In this document: piece by piece, positions 52,976-61,514 of the stretch
Position numbering within the stretch: the first letter of the stretch is position 1
Layout: the number at the start of each line of letters is the position of its first letter
Assembly (NCBI RefSeq): GCF_013285155.1
Contig: NZ_JABTEL010000005.1
Location: 186,001-250,000 of the forward strand
Length of the DNA stretch: 64,000 nucleotides
Direction: 5' to 3'
Origin: Winogradskyella undariae
GTDB lineage: Bacteria > Bacteroidota > Bacteroidia > Flavobacteriales > Flavobacteriaceae
The notes under the pieces: generated by a model
What the model was told of the DNA's origin: nothing
Database searches by the model: none
The model's input: the letters and a program-made list of their open reading frames with translations, nothing else
Program-made: the position numbers and the translations under genes

Positions 52976-53592
52976 TAAGAATTGCAATAGCAGAAGATCA
53001 TCAATCTTTTATTGATGGGATTGAATTACTTTTAGAAAGGGAAAAGGATATCGAAATCGTAGGGACTACAAATGATGGAGAAGAACTATTAAAATTAGTA
53101 CAATTAAAAGAACCTAGTGTTGTTATTACTGATATCAGAATGCCTAAAATGGATGGTATTGCTGTAACTAATAAAATAAAAAAAATATTGCCACATACTA
53201 AAATTTTAGGTTTTAGCATGTTCGATCAAAAAGCAGCAATTAAACAAATGATAGATGCTGGTGCTTCAGGGTATTTGTTGAAAAGTTCACCTTTAGATGA
53301 GGTTTTAAAGGCGATACGTGCAGTTTATAATGGAGAAACTTATTTTGATTCAAATATTCAAATTGAAGCAGAAAACAACAGTAATAAAAAGACAAAAGGA
53401 TTATTAACAAAAAGACAAATTGAAATTTTAAATTTAGTGGCACAAGGTAAAACCTCTAGGGAAATTGCAACCGAATTGTTTATAGGTATATATACCGTAG
53501 ATACACATCGAAAAAATATGATTAAAATTTTAGGACTTCAAGGCAAAGGAGAATTGATGCGTTTTGCAATAGAAAAAAAATATAAATTTTAA
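52972..53592 (+). CDS. NarL/FixJ family response regulator
   Basis: The 206-aa protein has a receiver domain with phospho-acceptor Asp54 (VVITDIRMPKMDG), K at SSPLDEVLK after LLKSS, and a C-terminal LuxR-type HTH (LTKRQIEILNLVAQGKTSREIATELFIGIYTVDTHRKNM). The start overlaps the kinase stop by four bases (ATGA). It is the likely partner of the TPR kinase. The DUF5723 gene downstream may be a target, but that is not shown. Confidence 0.94.
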   Translation: MIRIAIAEDHQSFIDGIELLLEREKDIEIVGTTNDGEELLKLVQLKEPSVVITDIRMPKMDGIAVTNKIKKILPHTKILGFSMFDQKAAIKQMIDAGASGYLLKSSPLDEVLKAIRAVYNGETYFDSNIQIEAENNSNKKTKGLLTKRQIEILNLVAQGKTSREIATELFIGIYTVDTHRKNMIKILGLQGKGELMRFAIEKKYKF

Positions 53593-53622
53593 GCCTTTTT
53601 TTATTTCTTTTTGTATATCATT

Positions 53623-53650
53623 AAAATACCCAATATCGGGTATTTTTTAT
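53623..53650 (+). terminator. Rho-independent terminator after the response regulator
   Basis: AAAATACCC (53623-53631) pairs with GGGTATTTT (53638-53646) across a 6-nt loop, then T residues. A very similar hairpin ends the next gene. Confidence 0.85.
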
Positions 53651-53759
53651 TTTATATAATTGTTGGATTTTTGATAACGTGTGTGTTACATGTTAAAAAT
53701 AATATTTTTTAAAATCAATTATAATTCTAACTTCGCCGTCAATCAACCTAAACTAAATT

Positions 53760-55082
53760 ATGAAATACACAAAATTATTAACTTTGTCGGTTTTTCTATT
53801 AACTATGAGTTTATCTTATGGACAAAGCTATGTTGGCCATTCTATAGATAATTATTCTGGTGTTCACGGTATTATTTACAATCCATCTAGTATTGTTGGT
53901 TCTAATTTAAGAGCCGACGTTAATTTATTATCTGCAAGTGTCTTTGGAGGTAGTGATTATTTCGGAATTAATCTTAGCGATATCATGAGTTCTGATGGTG
54001 GCTTCGATTTTGAAGAAGACAGTGAAAAGTTTCCAAGTAATGCTAATAATTTCTTTTTTAATGTAGATGTTTTAGGACCTTCCTTTATGTTTAACATAAA
54101 TAAAAAAAATAGTATTGGTTTAGTTACTAGAGTTAGAGCTAATATGAATATAAATCATATAAACGGTGAATTATATGAGGCTGTTGTTGATGATTTTGAT
54201 GTTAATGATGATTTTAATTTCGATTCAAAAAACTTAAATGGTACGATACACGCTTGGTCAGAGATAGGTTTGGCTTATGGAAGAATCTTAATTGAAAAAC
54301 CAAATCATGTTTTAAAAGGTGGTGTTACTTTAAAATACTTACAAGGTGCAGGTAGTGCGTTTATGAGTAGTCCAGGCTTGCAAGGTCAATTCTCTGCAAA
54401 TTCAGAAACATTGGTAACTCAAGGGAACTTTAATTATGGTACAAGTCAAGATTTTGAAGCAGACGATTTAGATTTTAGTAATTTAACATCAGGTGTAGGT
54501 CTAGATATTGGTTTTACATACCAGTGGTATAAAGAGAAAATTAATAATAATTTTTCAATTAATGAAAACCAATATAAACTTAAGGTGGGAGTTTCTATTA
54601 CAGATATTGGATCTATTAGTTATGATGAAGCTAAAGTAAGTAGATATAATTTAGATGCCTCAGCAAGTACAGCAAATTATGAGGAGGATATAGAAGAGTT
54701 CTTAGATAATAATTACTTAGGAGTGGAAACAACCGAAACTGCAAAAATAAAATTACCAACGGCACTTCATTTACTTGTAGATTATAGGTTATCAAAAAAA
54801 TGGTTTGTAAGTGCTCAAGCAGATTTATCTATGGTAGAAAAAGGATCGGAGTTAAGTACATCTGTTCTTAATACTGCAACGTTAGCTCCAAGATTAGAAA
54901 CAAGATGGTTTAGTTTTTATGCACCACTTAGTTTTAGACAGTATGGAGATGTGTCTTTTGGTGGAGGTCTTCGTTTAGGACCTTTAACTGTGGGTTCTGG
55001 TTCTGTATTTACAAATCTTTTATCTAGTAGCTCTAAAACTACAGATGTGTATGTTGGTCTTAAAATTCCATTATATAGATAA
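53760..55082 (+). CDS. DUF5723 outer membrane protein
   Basis: The 440-aa protein has a signal peptide (LLTLSVFLLTMSLSYGQ) and a long predicted barrel (SYVGHSIDNYSGVHGIIYNPSSIVGSNLRADVNLL near the N-terminus, typical of DUF5723; GHPA-like NPS repeat position). C-terminal strands include FYAPLSFRQYGDVSFGGGLRLGPLTVGSG and end TDVYVGLKIPLYR. Function is unknown; DUF5723 proteins are common in Bacteroidota outer membranes. A terminator follows. Confidence 0.85.
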   Translation: MKYTKLLTLSVFLLTMSLSYGQSYVGHSIDNYSGVHGIIYNPSSIVGSNLRADVNLLSASVFGGSDYFGINLSDIMSSDGGFDFEEDSEKFPSNANNFFFNVDVLGPSFMFNINKKNSIGLVTRVRANMNINHINGELYEAVVDDFDVNDDFNFDSKNLNGTIHAWSEIGLAYGRILIEKPNHVLKGGVTLKYLQGAGSAFMSSPGLQGQFSANSETLVTQGNFNYGTSQDFEADDLDFSNLTSGVGLDIGFTYQWYKEKINNNFSINENQYKLKVGVSITDIGSISYDEAKVSRYNLDASASTANYEEDIEEFLDNNYLGVETTETAKIKLPTALHLLVDYRLSKKWFVSAQADLSMVEKGSELSTSVLNTATLAPRLETRWFSFYAPLSFRQYGDVSFGGGLRLGPLTVGSGSVFTNLLSSSSKTTDVYVGLKIPLYR

Positions 55083-55103
55083 TAATTCATTTTATAGTTG
55101 AAT

Positions 55104-55133
55104 AAAAAAATACCCGTTATTGGGTATTTTTTT
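55104..55133 (+). terminator. Rho-independent terminator after DUF5723
   Basis: AAAATACCC and GGGTATTTTTTT (55122-55133) form a stem with a 6-nt loop. It resembles the terminator after the upstream regulator gene. Confidence 0.85.
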
Positions 55134-55230
55134 GATTAAGTATAGTTAGTAGATTTATAAAATGGAATAATATCAATTTATTTAAGCCAACAAATTAACG
55201 AGAAGATATTATTTGCTACTAAATTTTTAG

Positions 55231-55257
55231 TTGAAGATTAATACAATTATATTTTTG
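55231..55257 (+). promoter_or_regulatory. Candidate promoter of an intergenic small RNA
   Basis: TTG at 55231-55233 and TATTTTTG at 55250-55257 (exact TAnnTTTG) lie in the gap between DUF5723 and yceI, with 16 bp between them. Start of transcription would be near 55261-55264, exactly at the foot of the long stem-loop. Confidence 0.45.
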
Positions 55258-55260
55258 TTA

Positions 55261-55350
55261 GTCTTACTGATAGTCTATAAATTTTAGGGGAATTTAAAAG
55301 CTTATAATCAGTAAGTGAAAAAAAACACCTAGAAATAGGTGTTTTTCTTT
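55261..55350 (+). ncRNA. Candidate structured small RNA with its own terminator
   Basis: A long hairpin is formed by three paired blocks: CTTACTGAT (55263-55271) with ATCAGTAAG (55307-55315), TATAA (55276-55280) with TTATA (55302-55306), and TTTTA with TAAAA, closing a GGGGAATT loop (55287-55294). A short spacer leads to a perfect terminator hairpin AAAACACCT...AGGTGTTTT (55322-55345) and a T run. A -7 element lies just upstream and the DUF5723 terminator isolates the region from the previous gene. There is no open frame. I know no Rfam family that this matches from memory. Confidence 0.5.
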
Positions 55351-55401
55351 TTTTAATAGAAGTTTTAAATAATTATTAAATAGAATAAGTTATTAAGAAT
55401 A

Positions 55402-55433
55402 AAAAATGCAATCATTTTAATGATTGCATTTTT
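55402..55433. terminator. Terminator after the YceI gene
   Basis: A perfect 15-bp palindrome (AAAAATGCAATCATT and its complement) with a 2-nt loop lies 26 bp beyond the yceI stop; the A run on the plus strand gives the T run needed on the minus strand. Confidence 0.85.
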
Positions 55434-55458
55434 ACTAAAACTTATTTTCTTTACACTA

Positions 55459-56115
55459 CTATTTTGTAGCTGTCAAATTTATTTTTAATTCAATTTCATC
55501 ATTAATAAATTTATCACCTAAATTATCGAAAAATGATTTTGATCCATGTTTGATATTCCATTTAGAACGGTCTATTGTGAATGAGTCACTAAGGATCATA
55601 ATTGAATTGTCATCAATAGATTTTATTTTTATAGGGAAACTTATGTTTTTTGTCGTTTCTTTTAACGTTAAATTACCTGAAAGCATCATCACGCTTTCAT
55701 TATTTGTTTTGAAGCCTGTGATTACAAACATTGAATTTGGGTATGTTTGAACATCAAAAAAATCAGCACTCTCAAGATGAGATTTTAATTTTGCATTCCC
55801 CTCTTCTTCAACGGGTATATCTTTAACAATAATACCATTCATTTCAATAACAAATTTCCCGCCTTTTACAATACCTTCACTAGTGCTTATTTTTCCACCT
55901 TTAATTGCAATTGTTCCATTGTGAGAACCTGTAGGTTTAAAACCTTTCCATTCAATTACAGATTTGTCGGTATCTACTTTATAAGTAACAATATCGGATT
56001 TAGAACCTGCAACATCCTCAGCCTGTTTGGTGTCGGCTTCTTTTGCTTTATCACCACAACTTGTAAATGCAATAAAAGTAATTAATGTAAAAATCCTTAA
56101 AAAATTAGTCTTCAT
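55459..56115 (-). CDS. YceI-family lipoprotein
   Basis: The 218-aa protein has a lipobox (LITFIAFTSCGDK, Cys near 20) and a YceI lipocalin-like domain (VDTDKSVIEWKGFKP to NDEIELKINLTATK). It contains NGIIVKDIPVEEEGNAKLKSHLESADFFDVQTYP, a signature of the family. YceI proteins bind long polyprenoids or amides. It is bounded by its own terminator and is divergent from grpE. Confidence 0.92.
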   Translation of the reverse strand: MKTNFLRIFTLITFIAFTSCGDKAKEADTKQAEDVAGSKSDIVTYKVDTDKSVIEWKGFKPTGSHNGTIAIKGGKISTSEGIVKGGKFVIEMNGIIVKDIPVEEEGNAKLKSHLESADFFDVQTYPNSMFVITGFKTNNESVMMLSGNLTLKETTKNISFPIKIKSIDDNSIMILSDSFTIDRSKWNIKHGSKSFFDNLGDKFINDEIELKINLTATK

Positions 56116-56198
56116 CTTTTGTGTTTATTTGATTTCGTTTAAAAATACGAAGATATAAAAACAAAGGTTAAAGTGAGATAAAGAAATGTTAATGACAT

Positions 56199-56231
56199 TT
56201 TGACATTATTATAATAATGGCAGTACTTTTG
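56199..56231 (+). promoter_or_regulatory. grpE-dnaJ promoter
   Basis: TTTG at 56199-56202, 21 bp, and TACTTTTG at 56224-56231 match the Bacteroidota promoter in both boxes. An apparent upstream start at 56217 is inside this promoter. No CIRCE-type inverted repeat was seen. Confidence 0.7.
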
Positions 56232-56264
56232 CCAATACTATTGAAAGCAAAAAACGAACTCAAA

Positions 56265-56819
56265 ATGAGTAAAGAAGATAAAAATACAAATATTGAAGAT
56301 CCTAATGTAGAGGATCAAAATTCTACTACTGCAGAAGCAGATTCAGTAGAGCAAAATGAAGTTAGATCGGTAGAAGAGCAACTTCAAGATCAGTTAGTCG
56401 CAGAAAAAGATAAGTTTATGCGATTATTTGCTGAGTTTGAAAATTATAAAAAACGAACTAACAAAGAGCGTATTGAACTGTTTAAGACAGCAAGTCAAGA
56501 AGTCGTAGTGGCTATGCTTCCTGTATTAGACGATTTTGAACGTGCTTTATCTCATATAGAGGAAGATAAAGAAGCAGAAGAATTAAGAAAAGGAGTTTTG
56601 TTAATTTATAATAAATTGGTTAATACTTTAGAGAATAAAGGGTTAACTAAAATAGAAGTAAGACAAGGCGATACTTTTAATGCAGATATTCATGAAGCTA
56701 TAACTCAAATAGCAGCACCTTCAAAAGATTTAAAAGGTAAAATTATTGATGTTGTAGAGCATGGTTATAAATTAGGTGATAAAATAATTCGTTTTCCTAA
56801 AGTTGTAATCGGACAATAA
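56265..56819 (+). CDS. grpE: Nucleotide exchange factor GrpE
   Basis: GrpE speeds ADP release from DnaK. Starting at ATG 56265 gives 184 residues; the upstream frame start lies in the promoter. An acidic disordered N-terminus (about 45 residues) leads to a long helix (AEKDKFMRLFAEFENYKKRTNKERIELF) and the beta domain ending VEHGYKLGDKIIRFPKVVIGQ, which holds the family signature. dnaJ follows after 55 bp. dnaK is not in the window. Confidence 0.95.
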   Translation: MSKEDKNTNIEDPNVEDQNSTTAEADSVEQNEVRSVEEQLQDQLVAEKDKFMRLFAEFENYKKRTNKERIELFKTASQEVVVAMLPVLDDFERALSHIEEDKEAEELRKGVLLIYNKLVNTLENKGLTKIEVRQGDTFNADIHEAITQIAAPSKDLKGKIIDVVEHGYKLGDKIIRFPKVVIGQ

Positions 56820-56874
56820 TAGAGAATAACAAGGTTCACCGTTTTTTTACAAAATATCAAGAATAAATTAGTTG

Positions 56875-58008
56875 ATGAAAGAAGATTATTACGACATATT
56901 AGGAATAAGTAAAGGAGCATCTGATGCCGAAATAAAAAAAGCTTATCGTAAAATGGCCTTAAAATATCATCCAGATAAAAATCCAGATGATAATGAAGCT
57001 GAAGAAAAGTTTAAAAAAGCAGCAGAAGCCTATGAGATTTTAAGTAACGCAGATAAGAAAGCGCGTTATGACCAATTTGGACACCAAGCTTTTGATGGCG
57101 GCGGTGGCGGCGGAGGTTTCGGAGGAGGCTTCGGTGGAGGAGGTATGAATATGGATGATATCTTTAGTCAATTTGGTGATATTTTTGGAGGCGGTGGCTT
57201 TGGAGGCGGTAGCGGCTTTGGCGGTGGCGGAAGACAACGCGTTGTTAAAGGAAGTAACTTAAGAATCCGTGTTACATTATCATTAGAAGATATCGCTAAC
57301 GGTGTTGAAAAGAAAATTAAAGTAAAACGTAAAATACAAGCACCAGGGACTACTTATAAAACTTGTAGTACTTGTGGTGGTTCTGGTCAAGTTACTAGAG
57401 TAACCAATACTATTTTAGGTAGAATGCAAACAGCTTCTGCTTGTCCTACTTGTGGAGGAGCAGGACAGTCTATAGACAAAAAACCAGCAGATGCAGATGC
57501 ACATGGTTTAAAAGTTTCAGAAGAAACGGTTACAGTTAAAATACCAGCAGGTGTTGTTGATGGAATGCAGCTTAAAGTTACCGGAAAAGGTAATGATGCA
57601 CCCGGAAATGGTATAGCAGGAGATTTATTAGTAGCAATTCAAGAAGAAGAGCATCCTACTTTAAAACGAGAAGGTGATAATCTACATTACGATATGTATG
57701 TTAGTTTGCCAGATGCCGTTTTAGGTAACTCTAAAGAGATCGATACTGTTACAGGTAAAGTTAGAATTAAGATAGAGCCAGGTGTGCAGTCTGGTAAAAT
57801 ATTAAGATTACGTGGTAAAGGTATTCCTAGCATTAATGGCTATGGAGGTGGAGATTTACTAGTGCATGTAAATGTTTGGACACCAAAGACTTTAAATAAG
57901 AAGCAAAAAGCCTTTTTTGAAAGTATGAAGGATGATGAGCATTTTGAGCCTAAGCCAGAAAGCACTGATAAGTCTTTTTTTGAAAAGGTGAAAGATATGT
58001 TTTCTTAA
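56875..58008 (+). CDS. dnaJ: Chaperone DnaJ with a shortened zinc-binding region
   Basis: DnaJ delivers substrates to DnaK and triggers ATP hydrolysis. ATG 56875 gives 377 aa. The J domain has the HPD motif (YHPDKNP, about 31-37), followed by a Gly/Phe-rich linker (about 75-118). The cysteine-rich region has only two of the usual four CxxCxGxG motifs (CSTCGGSG and CPTCGGAG), so one zinc site instead of two. C-terminal substrate-binding domains follow ([21 protein letters not shown]). I recall the shortened form in other flavobacteria. Confidence 0.95.
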   Translation: MKEDYYDILGISKGASDAEIKKAYRKMALKYHPDKNPDDNEAEEKFKKAAEAYEILSNADKKARYDQFGHQAFDGGGGGGGFGGGFGGGGMNMDDIFSQFGDIFGGGGFGGGSGFGGGGRQRVVKGSNLRIRVTLSLEDIANGVEKKIKVKRKIQAPGTTYKTCSTCGGSGQVTRVTNTILGRMQTASACPTCGGAGQSIDKKPADADAHGLKVSEETVTVKIPAGVVDGMQLKVTGKGNDAPGNGIAGDLLVAIQEEEHPTLKREGDNLHYDMYVSLPDAVLGNSKEIDTVTGKVRIKIEPGVQSGKILRLRGKGIPSINGYGGGDLLVHVNVWTPKTLNKKQKAFFESMKDDEHFEPKPESTDKSFFEKVKDMFS

Positions 58009-58043
58009 ACTACTTCTATTGAATAAAAATTAGTATATTTGAT

Positions 58044-58120
58044 TATCGCTAATCTTATTAGCGGTAATTTTTCTTTTTCATAGCAATTTTTTCCCATCCT
58101 TATCTAACCATGAGGGTGGG
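58044..58120 (+). terminator. Terminator hairpins after dnaJ; rest of the 353-bp gap is empty
   Basis: CGCTAAT (58047-58053) pairs with ATTAGCG (58057-58063), with outer A-T pairs, then a T-rich stretch. A second hairpin, CCCATCCT with AGGGTGGG (58093-58100, 58113-58120, one G-U pair), is followed by TTTTGTTTTTTT. From 58121 to 58361 I see nothing more than a short palindrome TTCGATT/AATCGAA near 58138. Confidence 0.7.
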
Positions 58121-58361
58121 TTTTGTTTTTTTACCAATTCGATTCTAAATCGAACTAGCGATTTATCGTGTTTTATGAGTTCTTTTTATTCAGAAAGCTT
58201 TTTTCGTTAGATCTAAAATATATTGTTTAAATTATAGCTTCACTTTTATAGGAGTGAAAGAATTATTAGTACTTTAAATAAATAGTAGCACTTTCTTATT
58301 TTAGAATCTCTAACATTTAATATATTTACAGACTAACCATACCTCTAAAATTTAGATTAAT

Positions 58362-59291
58362 ATGAATGACTTATTAGTTGCTAATTCCGTGTCTAAGAGT
58401 TTCGGAAGTTTTAAAGCACTAAATGAAGTGTCTATCGCTGTGCCAAAAGGCAGCATTTTTGGTTTACTTGGCCCAAACGGGGCAGGTAAAACCACTTTGA
58501 TACGTATTATAAATCAAATTACAATGCCAGATACTGGTTCTGTTTTATTAGATGGCCAACCGCTAAAAGGAGACCATGTTAGAGATATTGGTTATTTGCC
58601 AGAAGAACGTGGCTTATATAAATCAATGAAAGTAGGCGAGCAGTGTTTGTATTTAGCACAATTAAAAGGCTTAACTAAAACGGAAGCAAAAGACCGGTTA
58701 AAATATTGGTTCGATAAGCTAGAAATTGGAGACTGGTGGAATAAGAAAATTCAAGAGTTAAGTAAAGGTCAAGCACAAAAAATACAATTTATTGTTACGG
58801 TGCTTCATCAACCTAAGCTATTGATTTTTGATGAGCCATTTTCAGGTTTCGATCCTATAAATGCCAATTTAATTAAAGACGAAATTTTACAACTTAGAGA
58901 CGAAGGAGCTACCGTAATTTTTTCGACGCATAGAATGGAGTCTGTAGAGGAGCTATGCGATCATATAGCATTAATTCATAAATCTAATAAAGTTTTAGAC
59001 GGAAAGTTAAACGATATTAAACGTCAGTATAAAACCAATACATTCGAAGTTGGATTAGAGTCTTTAAATAAAGAAAAAGTGTTATTAGAAATTCAAGATA
59101 AATTTGAAGTGCTTCCGGCAACTTTTAAAAACTTGAATGATGATATAAAATTGAATATTAAAATAAATGAACAAACATCACCAAATGATTTATTGTCATT
59201 TTTAACCTCAAAATCAGAAGTGCATCACTTTGTTGAAGTGATTCCATCTGCTAGTGATATTTTTATTCAAACTGTAAACAACAATCAATAA
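58362..59291 (+). CDS. ABC transporter ATP-binding protein, NatA type
   Basis: The 309-aa ATPase has Walker A GLLGPNGAGKTTLI (about 34-47), signature LSKGQAQKIQ (LSGGQ with one change), Walker B LLIFDEPFSGFDP and the H-loop STHRMES. An extra C-terminal domain of about 90 residues follows. The permease starts in the last base of its stop (TAATG), so the two are translated together. The NatAB class exports sodium or drugs; substrate unknown. Confidence 0.93.
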   Translation: MNDLLVANSVSKSFGSFKALNEVSIAVPKGSIFGLLGPNGAGKTTLIRIINQITMPDTGSVLLDGQPLKGDHVRDIGYLPEERGLYKSMKVGEQCLYLAQLKGLTKTEAKDRLKYWFDKLEIGDWWNKKIQELSKGQAQKIQFIVTVLHQPKLLIFDEPFSGFDPINANLIKDEILQLRDEGATVIFSTHRMESVEELCDHIALIHKSNKVLDGKLNDIKRQYKTNTFEVGLESLNKEKVLLEIQDKFEVLPATFKNLNDDIKLNIKINEQTSPNDLLSFLTSKSEVHHFVEVIPSASDIFIQTVNNNQ

Positions 59292-60604
59292 TGAATCATT
59301 TACCATTAATTATAAAACGCGAGTATTTTACAAAAGTGAAAAACAAATCATTTATTGTAATGACGTTTTTAAGTCCTTTAATAATGATTGCGCTTATTGC
59401 AGTTGTAGCTTATTTATCACAGCTAAATAATGAAAAGGAACGTACCATTTCGGTTTTAGATGAAACAGGATATTTAAAAGATGTATTTATAGATTCAGAA
59501 CATACAAATTATACCAATCTTAATGGGTTAAGTCTAGAAGACGCTATTGTTTTAGTGAAAGAGAAGGAAGATTATGGACTTTTATATATCTCTAAAACAA
59601 ATTCTCTAGATGATGTTACAGGGCATGTAAATTTTTATTCTGAAGATTCACCTTCATTAAGTGTTATATCTGGTTTAGAACGTCAGATTGAAAAACGACT
59701 TAAAGAAAAGAAATTGGAGTTAGACGGAGTTTCTTTAGCACAAATAGAAGCTTCTCAAATTAATATTGATATTGCACAAGAAAGTTTTGATGGAGAAAAA
59801 AGTTCTAAAATAGACAATGTTGTAAAGCTAGCTTTTGGTGGTGCTGCAGGATATTTACTTTTTATGTTTATCATTATTTATGGTAACATGATTATGCGTA
59901 GTGTTATTGAAGAAAAAACAAGTAGAATTATAGAAGTTATTATTTCGTCTGTAAAACCAATTCAATTAATGATGGGGAAAATTATAGGAACCTCATTAGC
60001 CGGAATTACGCAATTTGTAATTTGGGTCATTTTAGGAGCCGTTTTAATGTTTGTTGTTTCTGCTATTTTCGGTATAGATTTAGCGCAAGTGCAGTCACCG
60101 CAACAAGAAATGGTAAATCAAGCTATGCAGGCTAGTGACCCACAAGTTATGGCAGAAAATTTAATTAATGCCATTAGTAATCTTCCATTAGCAAACTTGG
60201 TTATTGCCTTTTTGTTTTTCTTTATAGGTGGATATTTATTATACAGTTCATTATACGCTGCTATTGGCGCTGCTGTTGATAACGAAACAGATACACAACA
60301 ATTTATGTTACCAATTTTAATGCCTCTTATGTTGGCTGTTTATGTTGGTGTGTTTACAGTTATAGAAGATCCTCATGGAACAGTATCTACGGTTTTTTCT
60401 TTTATTCCATTAACGTCACCTGTCGTTATGTTAATGCGTATTCCGTTTGGTGTGCCACTTTGGCAACAAGCTTTGTCATTAGTGCTATTACTAGCAAGCT
60501 TTGTTTTTGCCGTTTGGTTTGCAGCTAAAATTTATAGAGTAGGAATTTTGATGTACGGAAAAAAACCAACCTACAAAGAACTTTTTAAATGGTTGAAATA
60601 TTAA
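59291..60604 (+). CDS. ABC-2 type permease, NatB type
   Basis: The 437-aa permease has an N-terminal helix (FIVMTFLSPLIMIALIAVVAYLS), a periplasmic domain (about 45-185) and five to six C-terminal helices, with the NatB-like MRSVIEEKTSRIIEVIISSVKPIQLMMGKIIGTSLAGITQF. The layout matches the two-part NatAB exporters. Its start overlaps the ATPase stop by one base. MscS follows by 3 bp, so an operon is likely. Confidence 0.93.
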   Translation: MNHLPLIIKREYFTKVKNKSFIVMTFLSPLIMIALIAVVAYLSQLNNEKERTISVLDETGYLKDVFIDSEHTNYTNLNGLSLEDAIVLVKEKEDYGLLYISKTNSLDDVTGHVNFYSEDSPSLSVISGLERQIEKRLKEKKLELDGVSLAQIEASQINIDIAQESFDGEKSSKIDNVVKLAFGGAAGYLLFMFIIIYGNMIMRSVIEEKTSRIIEVIISSVKPIQLMMGKIIGTSLAGITQFVIWVILGAVLMFVVSAIFGIDLAQVQSPQQEMVNQAMQASDPQVMAENLINAISNLPLANLVIAFLFFFIGGYLLYSSLYAAIGAAVDNETDTQQFMLPILMPLMLAVYVGVFTVIEDPHGTVSTVFSFIPLTSPVVMLMRIPFGVPLWQQALSLVLLLASFVFAVWFAAKIYRVGILMYGKKPTYKELFKWLKY

Positions 60605-60607
60605 TCT

Positions 60608-61495
60608 ATGATTCAAGATTTAGAACATATTGGTGAAACGATTACGGAGAGTAGCGCTTGGGAAACGACTAAGGCATTTCTCAATAAAAATATGACAATT
60701 GGTGAAAATATCAGTATTTCAATACTTGATGTTATCATTGTTATTACCGCTATTTTTATCACTACAATTGTTTTAAGAATTGTTCTTAAAATCATTACTA
60801 GAAACATTCCTAGTGAGAACAAAGGAAAGTTTAATGTCGTTTACGGTTATTTTCGTTGGTTAGTATATGTAATAATTCTCTTTGTAACATTAAGTAGTGT
60901 TGGTGTTAATGTTACTGCTGTTTTTGCAGCATCTGCAGCCTTATTAATCGGGATTGGGTTAGCGTTAGAGACTTTATTTCAAGATATTATTTCTGGTATT
61001 TTTATTTTAATAGATCAATCTGTTCATGTAGATGATATTATAGAAATTGAAGGTAAAGTCGGTAGAATTATAGAAATTAAACTAAGAACTACAAGAGCAG
61101 TAACCATAGATAATAAAGTATTAATAATACCAAATCATCTTTATTTAACCAATTCACTCTATAATTGGACACAAAATGGAACTACAACTCGCGAAAGTGT
61201 AGAGGTTGGCGTTGCTTATGGAAGTGATGTGCAGTTGGTAAAAAAGTTGTTATTAGAGGCCGCAAGTACACACCCTAAAATTTTACCTAGTCCACCACCG
61301 ACGGTCGTTTTTACAAATTTTGGAGATAGTTCTTTAGATTTTAAATTAGTTTTTACATTAGGAGATAGTTTTACAGCACAGATTCCTAAAAGTGATATTC
61401 GTTTTGAAATTGATCGTCTTTTTAGAGAAAATAATATTGCTATTCCATTTCCTCAGCGAGATATTCATATTATTAATAGCAGTAATGAATCATAG
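60608..61495 (+). CDS. MscS-family mechanosensitive channel
   Basis: The 295-aa protein has three membrane helices; the third is the pore helix (VGVNVTAVFAASAALLIGIGLALETLFQDIISGIFIL), rich in small residues. The beta domain (VDDIIEIEGKVGRIIEIKLRTTRAVTIDNKVLIIPNHL) and a cytoplasmic alpha/beta vestibule follow. Such channels release solutes during osmotic downshock. It is between the ABC permease and the DUF6268 gene on one strand with short gaps. Confidence 0.93.
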   Translation: MIQDLEHIGETITESSAWETTKAFLNKNMTIGENISISILDVIIVITAIFITTIVLRIVLKIITRNIPSENKGKFNVVYGYFRWLVYVIILFVTLSSVGVNVTAVFAASAALLIGIGLALETLFQDIISGIFILIDQSVHVDDIIEIEGKVGRIIEIKLRTTRAVTIDNKVLIIPNHLYLTNSLYNWTQNGTTTRESVEVGVAYGSDVQLVKKLLLEAASTHPKILPSPPPTVVFTNFGDSSLDFKLVFTLGDSFTAQIPKSDIRFEIDRLFRENNIAIPFPQRDIHIINSSNES

Positions 61496-61514
61496 AAAAA
61501 GAAACATTTAATTC

